NCBI GenBank assembly: GCA_028641055.1
Contig: CM054059.1
Coordinates: 435,616,167-435,680,166 of the forward strand
DNA length: 64,000 bases
Source of the DNA: Alopecurus myosuroides
Lineage: Eukaryota > Streptophyta > Magnoliopsida > Poales > Poaceae
Direction of reading: 5' to 3'
Shown: positions 57,305-64,000 of the stretch, in pieces
Layout: every line of letters starts with the position of its first letter
How positions within the stretch are numbered: position 1 is the first letter of the stretch
Made by a program: the position numbers and the translations under genes
Notes under the pieces: generated by a model
Databases searched by the model: none
Told to the model about the DNA's origin: nothing
Seen by the model: the letters and a program-made list of their open reading frames with translations, nothing else

Positions 57305-57361
57305 ACCGGTGACAAAGAGCTTTTTTTTTTTTTTTTTGAAAGATACCGGTGACAAAGAGCT
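57305..57361. mobile_element. very short poly(T) insertion with 17-bp direct repeats
   Basis: ACCGGTGACAAAGAGCT at 57305-57321 and 57345-57361, exact, flanks 23 bp made of 16 T and GAAAGAT. On the minus strand this is ATCTTTC plus a poly(A) tail. The full LINE at 10651 begins with T9 followed by GAAAG, the same 3'-terminal bases, so this may be an extreme 5'-truncated copy of a LINE of that type. Confidence 0.75.
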
Positions 57362-57395
57362 GAATGTTCGCGCACGAAAGAGAGAGCCATTCAAG

Positions 57396-57450
57396 GCCCA
57401 AACAAAGCCGCTTGCTGCGACCGCGTGGGCTGACTACCTGGAAGGCCCGA
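57396..57450 (+). promoter_or_regulatory. RGCCCR motifs upstream of U5
   Basis: Two GGCCC-containing motifs (AAGGCCCAAAC near 57394, AAGGCCCGAAG near 57442) match the RGCCCR monocot-specific promoter element of snRNA genes. They lie upstream of the USE as expected. Confidence 0.55.
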
Positions 57451-57486
57451 AGAAAGCAGGTAAGCGGAGCTGGGCGTTTTCGTTTA

Positions 57487-57539
57487 GTCCCACACCGCCT
57501 AGCCAAGAGAGTCGGGGCAGGTAGCTCGGCTACATAAGA
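57487..57539 (+). promoter_or_regulatory. snRNA-type promoter: USE and TATA
   Basis: GTCCCACACCG (57487-57497) differs by one base from the plant upstream sequence element RTCCCACATCG. TACATAAGA (57531-57539) serves as TATA box. The gap is 33 bp; in plants about four helical turns between USE and TATA specifies RNA polymerase II, three specify polymerase III. This fits U5, a polymerase II snRNA. Confidence 0.8.
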
Positions 57540-57561
57540 TGGCGGGGTGTGAGCGGGGAAA

Positions 57562-57690
57562 GGCACGGAGCTGCGTGGTGAGCACAAAGCGAACTATTCT
57601 TTCGCCTTTTACTAAAGAATACCGTGTGCACGCCACAAATAGCAGCATACGCTTATTTTTGGAGGGCGTTTTCTCTTCGTGAGAAAGCCC
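57562..57690 (+). ncRNA. U5: U5 spliceosomal snRNA
   Basis: The invariant loop 1 of U5, GCCTTTTACTAAAGA, is at 57604-57618 within the stem ATTCTTTC/GAAAGAAT-like pairing. An outer stem pairs GTGGTGAGCAC (57575-57585) with GTGTGCACGCCAC (57624-57636). The Sm site ATTTTTGG is at 57655-57662, followed by a 3' hairpin (GGGCGTTTTCTC, loop TTCG, GAGAAAGCCC). Loop 1 aligns the exon ends during splicing in the U4/U6.U5 tri-snRNP. A fitting plant snRNA promoter lies upstream. The 5' end is set from the TATA distance and is uncertain by about eight bases; a start at AGCTGCG (57569) is also possible. No disabling change in loop or Sm site is seen, so it may be functional. Confidence 0.88.
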
Positions 57691-58451
57691 CAACAATTCC
57701 GAAAAATAAATTTTACTGTTAGTTTTACAAATGTCCAGTTGTTGACATCAATGTCGATGCGATTAGCGTTGCATTGATGATGAAACCTGAGCAGAATTAC
57801 CAGTTTAACAAGTGGCTGTACTAAGAGGCTACCAAGTCTTTGGTTTTGGTTTTGTGATTGCAGGCCATCGTGAATGCCAGTTTTGTCAGAAGTTGGCGTG
57901 CACCGACAGGAAGTATGAATTTGCTTGCGTCCCTGGGTGTAATTTCCAGCGACAGTGCAGTCAGTACGGTCAAAGTAAAACTAAATTTCACACGCACAGA
58001 AAGGTCCGTGCTTCCTTTCCTCTCAAGTCTCCAAACCCCTAAAAGATGCAATCCAATCAGATGAAACATTGTAATTTTGTATTGTGATATTTTATCTACA
58101 GGTTCACATTAACAAACAGATCATAGAAGACTGCACAAACAAATCCACCCTCCATGACTTGCGGAAGTAATTCTCGAAAAAACAACGTGTAAACCTCTGA
58201 GAAACAGAAAATGTAGGAATCTTTTTTATCTTTAGAATCCCATCAGCTCTGTGGATGGACTACCTAAAAGCAAAGAGTGATTCGAGAAGGTTATCTGCTT
58301 TGGCAGAAACAAAAGGCATCAGGACATTTTTGCCGTTTCAGCGAACCTTTTGACCCGTCTAATTTTGTACACAATCGATGCCAATCTCCCAAGAAAACCC
58401 ATTCACAACACCTCCAGTTTTGTTTGCTCGTGGCGTGAATAACACCGACTG
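57691..58451. other. spacer between U5 and the kinase gene
   Basis: Sequence between two convergent genes. A 76-codon frame at 57812-58042 encodes a Cys-rich peptide (CQFCQKLAC ... CVPGCNFQRQC), but it has no family I know and overlaps an equally long antisense frame. The part next to 58451 is the 3' untranslated region of the minus-strand kinase. Confidence 0.5.
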
Positions 58452-61400
58452 CTATTGCGAGAATAGATGCCAGTGGTGATCATGGGATGATAAGCTTTCC
58501 TTGATCTTCTCCAGCCTCTTGAGTATCTCTAGGAAAGATGGTCTCAAATTGATGTCCCCGGCCCAGCATAGCTCAGTCAGTCTGCAATTAAGAAAACCAT
58601 GCTTGCTACAGTAAGCATGGCAGTAGTAGAATGTTAAAGTAGGGTTCTAGTTAGCTTGTACTTACTCTTTCAACTCAGCAGTATGTCCTTTTGAACGGAA
58701 AATTGGGCGATGCCCATCTGAGACGTACTTAGCAGCCTCATAAGGTTCATAGTTGGAAAAGGGTGGATCCCCTTCCAGCATCTACAACAAAAAGAAAATT
58801 ATTTCTCATCCAGAACAGGCATGATCATATGATATCACACGATGCTAACTTGTAAGTGTAGATGGTAAAACTACCTCATACAGTATCATGGCAAAGGAGA
58901 AGACGTCAACTTTCTTGTCGTATTTACGGTGCTTGAAAACTTCAGGAGCCATGTACCGGTCTATATTCGAACGAGTATCAAGACAACCTGTTACAATAAA
59001 TTCAAGAGAGGAAAGACAAACTATACAAGTCCCGAGCACTTACAGCTTCCAGTCTCTCCTGTCATCTTGTATACATCGTTGGCATGCTGAGATTTGATAA
59101 TCTTGCTAAGACCAAAGTCTCCAACTTTCAGGTGGTTGGCAGCAGTATTAACTAGAAGAATATTTCTGGAAATAGACATGATAGGTTAGACCAGCCTATG
59201 AAGCTGCCTGCATTAGCAAAAAACAAGTAATCCATCAGACCTTGGCTTTAAGTCCCGATGAATCACAACATTAGGCTCATTATGAAGATATGCCATGCCC
59301 CTACAAAAAGAGAATAACACATGAATCATTATTATTTCCAAGAAAGAAAAAAATCACAAAATCAAGTGATTTTTCATATGTTGAAGACAGAACCTATTAT
59401 GGAAAGTACTTATTTCGATACAACAAATTGGGAAAAAGTGTGATGGTTTAGGATGTGGTGTTAGCAGATCCACTTTGCAGTTCAAATTGATTTTGGTATA
59501 ACCATGCCACTATTACCAATACCTATAGCGTTAGCGTGTCATTAGTATTCATTCATCACTTGAATGCGAATAGATTTTGATTCAAAGCAAAATCAGAGTC
59601 AACTCTGAGTACCAGTACCATAAAGGTGAACGCATGACATATAAGAGAAAGGTCAGAGGGTATTATATATAGAATAAAATGATCTAACACAAAAACTATC
59701 ATAAGATTGTATAACTATATATTTAAGGGTATGACTAATTACCAATAGTACAACGGTTAATTTTGTATGAGAAGGATACAGTTTAAAGCAAACTGTATAA
59801 TGAGAACCTATCAATCATATTTATACAGATTATGTATTATACCAAACGAGCTAAGCGCGTGAAGATGAGAATACCTTGCGATGTCCAATGCAAAATTAAC
59901 AGCAGTAAGTGGGGGGAGCGAGCCTTTTTCCTTGAGATATTGATGAAGATCACCCTGGAACATGCATTCAGGTCAACATTAGCAAGTTCCAAATAGTCCA
60001 CATCACAGGATAGTCGACTTCGAAAACAGATTACGTACTCCTCGTAGGAACTCAGTTACTAGCATCAAAGGCTTGGTTTCTGTGACTGCTCCAAGAAACT
60101 GTACAATATTTGGATGCCTCAGCTTTATTAGCAAGTTGACTTCATGCTTAAAATCCTGGCTGCACACCAAGAAAAGTAAATGTTAAGTGAACATTCCGTC
60201 AGACAAACATGATAGTGTCAAGTCACACCTTTAATAAAACACAGTAGACCACGTGAAAGGCAAGCATCTAATCCTAGCGACTCTGTGAATAAACTTTAAC
60301 TTACATAACCAGCCTGTCATCAGATAATGATGGAAGAATGCGCTTGACAGCAATAGGTGTTCCTCGCCAATTTGCTTTGAGAATTTCACCAAAAGAGCCC
60401 TGCAGTAGTTAGCAGGTTTGATGAAAACACAATTACAAAATGAACTGAAGAATGGAGCAAAGCACACGGTTATTGTGCAAATATACAAAATATAAGCCCA
60501 TTATCTTCCTAGTATTATACTAAGTTTATTTTAAATCAAAAACCACAACTATTCTTTTAGCTTCAAAGCATGTTTAAAATCCATTATTCTGCTCAGATCT
60601 ACAAGGATTGGAAGTAACCAGGAAATTTACTGACTACCAATTTGGCATGCCAAATATACCACTCATGACCTACAAGATGAAAAATAAAGGAAAATAGTCC
60701 CACCTTGCTCACTGCAGTAAGAGCAAGCCAAATGCTACCCATTTGATTAACTTCAGTATGCTAGTGATGGACATTTTCTAACCATGAAAAACATGAATCA
60801 AGTCAAATCCAAACAGCCTCTGTTTGCACAGCATATGAAAAACTTAAGAACATCAGTAATCTTGGTATTTATATTAGGAACTCTCAGCTATCATGGTTCA
60901 GTACGCACTGTGTATTATACGCAAATCATTCCACCTTGATAGAAATTGCAATGCTTAACTAAGAGTGTTCTACATCACCTAATCATTATATAATAGTTGC
61001 ACTGAAGTAAGAGATTGTTCGAGAATAGTAACCTTTCCAATCATAGTTGCTTTTGTGAAATCCAATTCAAGCGGGTTAATCTCCCAGTCAGCCTTGTTTG
61101 TTAGGGGAGGTGGAATTGACTTTGCTTCAAAGTGGCTTCCAGTTTTACCCTAGAGAAAAATTGAATCAGAGTAATCCAATGTATCTGAGCATGATTAAAT
61201 GCAGTGCCAACTATAAACATCTAATGATGTCCGGATGATTAAATAGACAGCTCTTACCCCAATAGAACATTTATTCCAACTATTCAGGGAATAATTAATT
61301 TAGTCAGACTTGAAAGGTGCACCAAGACTACCCATTGAATGAAAATAGACAGGTAAACCTCTAAAACCCATCCTTAGTATATCCACTATGATCTCCAAAA

Positions 61401-62817
61401 AGAGAACAGTATCAGGCCTTTGATCAGCAACTGACACATTTGTTATGCATACAGCAATTTCTAACAGATGCCCACGTGTAAAGCAACAAGATATCAAAAT
61501 CATGCATCTAACATTTTCCATAGATCACACTGCCACATCCAAATACCCCCACTTCCTACTTCTGGTAACAATATTTGGGACCAAGTGCCCTGGATACAAA
61601 TCCAGGACCATGACAGAGACAGTTGCAGAGGAATATAGGGGGGACTCGCCCACCACTTCCATACCATATATTTACTGGTGAAATCGGAAGTTACAAATCT
61701 AGTAATGTTGAGCTATTGCTCAAACTGAACAGCCGTACAACTTTGCAATGCAATAACCAAGACAATCTATTAACCTGAAGGCAAGTTAATGGGTACTTAC
61801 ATATGTCAATCCGCCATGCTTCTTGAGCAGGTCGATCATAGCAAGCCTCTTTGCACCCTCTGCATCAGCAAGTGGCTGTAAATCAAGCAAAAGTAAACAC
61901 CGTGAACAATCATCCCAAATATCACAATTCTAGAGACTGGACTAAATACCATACAAAGCATGTACGTAGCATAAATATGACCAATGAGTAACCATAACCT
62001 CCGAAGTTAAACCAATGATGACAGACACGCTTTACAGCAATTTTACTCAAGAAAACAAAGGGGGCCAGATGAAGCTGTCATCGCAACAAATACTGAAATC
62101 AGCACCCAAGTCACTGTTTACGCATTTGAACAACCAGACACAGCACAAGCCCCCGTCAATCCGTGGTAGAAACCGTGGAACACAGACAGGTATCTATGAG
62201 CTCCCCGAGGCAGGTGATGACTGACTGGAGCACGGTGGAACGAATCAAAAGCTGCGGAGGGCAAACCAGAGCCCCGTGCTCGATCGTTTCCCCTCCAGAA
62301 TCATCAATTCATGACGGAGGGAGGAAACGAAACCCAATCCCGATACGAGCGAAAATGAGCTCCACGCAAACCCACAATCGGAATGATTTCAACGGGAACC
62401 CAGACCCAGGCGAAGCCCCCGACCAGATCGTGGCCCCTGATGAGAAGGATCGGTGCGCGGCGTAGCGCGAGGGCTCACCGTGTTCTGCCATCGGTCGAGC
62501 GCGTTGACGTCTGCGCCGTTGGAGACGAGGCACTCGGCGACCTCCTGCCATCCGTGGAGCGCGGCGACGTGGAGCGGGGTGCGGCTGTCGTAGTCCCGGG
62601 CGTTGACGAGCGCGCCGTCCTCCTCGAGCAGCTTGCGCACGGCGCCGGCGTCGTTCTGGTGCGTGTGCCAGAGGATGAGCGAGGTGCGCGCGACGAGCGC
62701 CTTGTCGTCGAACCGGCGGCGCTGGTGGCCGTCGCCGCTCCCCGACGACCCGCCCGCGCCGCCGCCCCCCGCTGCCGCTGCCCCCGCCGCCGGAGCCGGG
62801 CGCGCGCGCGTGCGCAT
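58452..62817 (-). CDS. VIK: ankyrin-repeat/Raf-like protein kinase, VIK ortholog, 11 exons
   Basis: Exons (minus): 62479-62817, 61801-61875, 61033-61149, 60305-60399, 60039-60159, 59875-59954, 59241-59300, 59044-59165, 58875-58960, 58666-58781, 58452-58581; 1341 bases, 446 residues. Ankyrin repeats lie at about 38-112 (HTHQNDAGAVRKLLEEDG, RTPLHVAALHGW). The kinase domain has GKGSFGE (about 176-182), the ATP-binding Lys (about 196, IAVKRI), the catalytic loop HRDLKPRN (Asp about 292), DFG (about 312-314), GSYRYMAPEVF and a C-terminal HHWHLFSQ. Sequence and domain order match Arabidopsis VH1-interacting kinase (VIK), linked to vascular hormone signalling and tonoplast sugar transporter phosphorylation. 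The first in-frame ATG is 62817, but an upstream ATG at 62845 gives a VIK-like N terminus and would join this frame if the six-C run at 62765-62770 had one base fewer. The gene converges on U5. Confidence 0.92.
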
Positions 62818-63230
62818 GCGCCGCCTCCTCCTCCGCCCCGCTCATCTCGCGCGTGTCCGAATCTGAGGTCGCTCTGTCCTCTCTGCGTGTGTTTCTCCGG
62901 GAGTCCGAGTATTCAGGAGGGGGGTGGATTTTGTGTCCCTCGGCGCGCGTGATCGGCTTCGGGTGGGTGATCGGATCTGATATGGGAGCCTGTAGGATCC
63001 GCTTAGCTCTTGACCGACGCGACGACGCCCACTTGTGCGCCAGCCTGGCACGGCCGCCCACTGGAGACACCGGCGGGGCCGCCCACCGAAACCGGGGAAC
63101 GTTCCGTGTCAACGATCGCTCTGACGGGTTCCTCACTCGTACACGAGACAGGGTAACCCACCGTTCGTGCTCGCGGGTTTGCGACCGCGAGCTACCTCTC
63201 CGATCGGAAAAGTGATGGCCGTTTTCGTGC
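62818..63230 (-). promoter_or_regulatory. 5' leader and promoter region of the kinase gene
   Basis: GC-rich leader and upstream region. An out-of-frame ATG at 62845 overlaps the annotated start and opens a frame of 98 codons or more. No clear TATA box is seen. Confidence 0.4.
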
Positions 63231-64000
63231 CGAGGAATAGGATGCGTTTCCGAAGGAGCACTTGCACATTTTCTATGTTTTACTTATTCGGAGAAAGCTA
63301 TGCAACATAGAAAATCGGCGTATACAACATAGAAAATGAAATGAAATGCACACAACAAGCACGACCATTTTTTTAACATAAACAAAAGGTAAATACTACC
63401 TATCTGAGGCCGACGGGAAGTAAATCTTCGGACTACTGGGACGCCGTCAATCCTGTCTCCATTGAACGGCCTCGATTTTCTCTTTCTTCCTGTAATCTGA
63501 CCCACAGAACAAAATCCCGGATAATACAGTCCGTTCCAAAAAAATATCCCCCAAATCACTCCCCTCCTCCCGACCCCCTCTTTGATTTGCGCTGCTCCTG
63601 CGAGATCCAACACGCTCGCCCCGTCTCCGTGCTCCCTCTCTCCCCGCTGCCTCCATGACCCTGTTCGTCGTCGATCTGCTCCACCACGGCAAGGCGTCGC
63701 CGGGGATGCACTCACCGGCCAATGGTGATGTTTGTGTCAGATGCGGTCCGCTCCACCGCGGGGAGGCCTCACCATGGCTGCACTTACTGACTGTCGTTGT
63801 TGTTCATGTTAGAGGCGGCGCAATCGAGACGTCAAGGATGCACGCCCGCTGCCAGGAATAGGATGCTTCCTCCGCTCACGGTCAGCATCTCTGCCTCAAC
63901 TACACAATTTAATCTAATACCAACTGACCTAGGTACCAATGTCTGGCCACATCTTGCATTCTTTCTAGATCTAATTTTACAGCCAAATCATGTAACCGAT
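63231..64000. other. right-end spacer, no supported gene
   Basis: Contains CAACATAGAAAAT twice (63303-63315, 63327-63339) facing an inverted ATTTTCTATG at 63268-63277, a small foldback. A 68-codon plus-strand frame (63655-63861) has a faint internal duplication (LLHHGKASPGMH and LHRGEASPWLH) and overlaps a longer minus-strand frame (63284-63715). Neither has a known domain. A gene starting to the right of the window cannot be excluded. Confidence 0.4.

Noticed and set aside
63655..63861. 68-codon plus-strand frame near the right end
   Set aside because: Short, overlapped by a longer antisense frame, no domain; only a weak internal duplication.
1..64000. CRISPR arrays, operons, prokaryotic mobile elements
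   Set aside because: Sequence is plant nuclear DNA; no short regularly spaced repeats with unique spacers are present.

Overview
The window looks like nuclear DNA of a large-genome grass, most likely a Triticeae species (wheat, barley, rye or Aegilops). The reasons are spliced plant genes with GT-AG introns, a plant U5 snRNA gene with a plant promoter, dense nesting of grass-type transposons (Copia, Gypsy, LINE, CACTA, Helitron, Stowaway and Tourist MITEs), and conserved proteins of plant type. No prokaryotic features are seen.

Left 40 kb: a transposon stack whose order of insertion can be read from target-site duplications. A Copia polyprotein (5548-9659, one nonsense codon) lies downstream of a 4.2-kb solo LTR (1098-5282, duplication CAATT). 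The Copia 3' LTR (9852-10650 plus 25799-26001) was split by a LINE (10651-15658 plus 25223-25788, minus strand, duplication CGCAGGACAG). The LINE ORF1 was in turn split by a 9.6-kb Gypsy element (15659-25222, minus strand). Next to it, a LINE-like retroelement (26021-29583, 15-bp duplication) carries a 1.9-kb Helitron (26060-27953) close to its poly(A) end. A 7.5-kb CACTA transposon (29734-37203, duplication TGT) sits inside a Stowaway-type MITE. It holds a broken TNP2-type transposase, a fragment of a FAR1/SWIM-type gene, and a proline-rich accessory gene on the opposite strand. A decayed gene with a shared motif (38150-39115) and a Tourist-like MITE lead to the gene island.

Right 24 kb: gene island. 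It holds (i) a 20-exon plus-strand gene for a 686-residue membrane protein with a J-like domain lacking HPD and thioredoxin-like folds (40253-49641); (ii) a 4-exon p24/emp24 cargo receptor of delta type (53703-56842); (iii) a U5 snRNA gene with USE and TATA spaced for RNA polymerase II (57487-57690); and (iv) on the minus strand an 11-exon ankyrin-repeat/Raf-like kinase gene orthologous to Arabidopsis VIK (58452-62817). These genes are not an operon. Two of them (i and ii) are inferred to act in the early secretory pathway, one in splicing and one in signalling. Their introns and spacers hold small MITEs, a solo LTR with duplication GTTCG, a defective Copia array (50411-53414) and very short poly(T) insertions flanked by direct repeats.

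All calls come from reading the sequence. Family names of individual transposons are not assigned. No complete novel system was found. The most unusual items are the poly(T) micro-insertions, the FAR1 fragment inside the CACTA element, the one-base frame conflict at the start of the VIK gene, and the HPD-less J protein.
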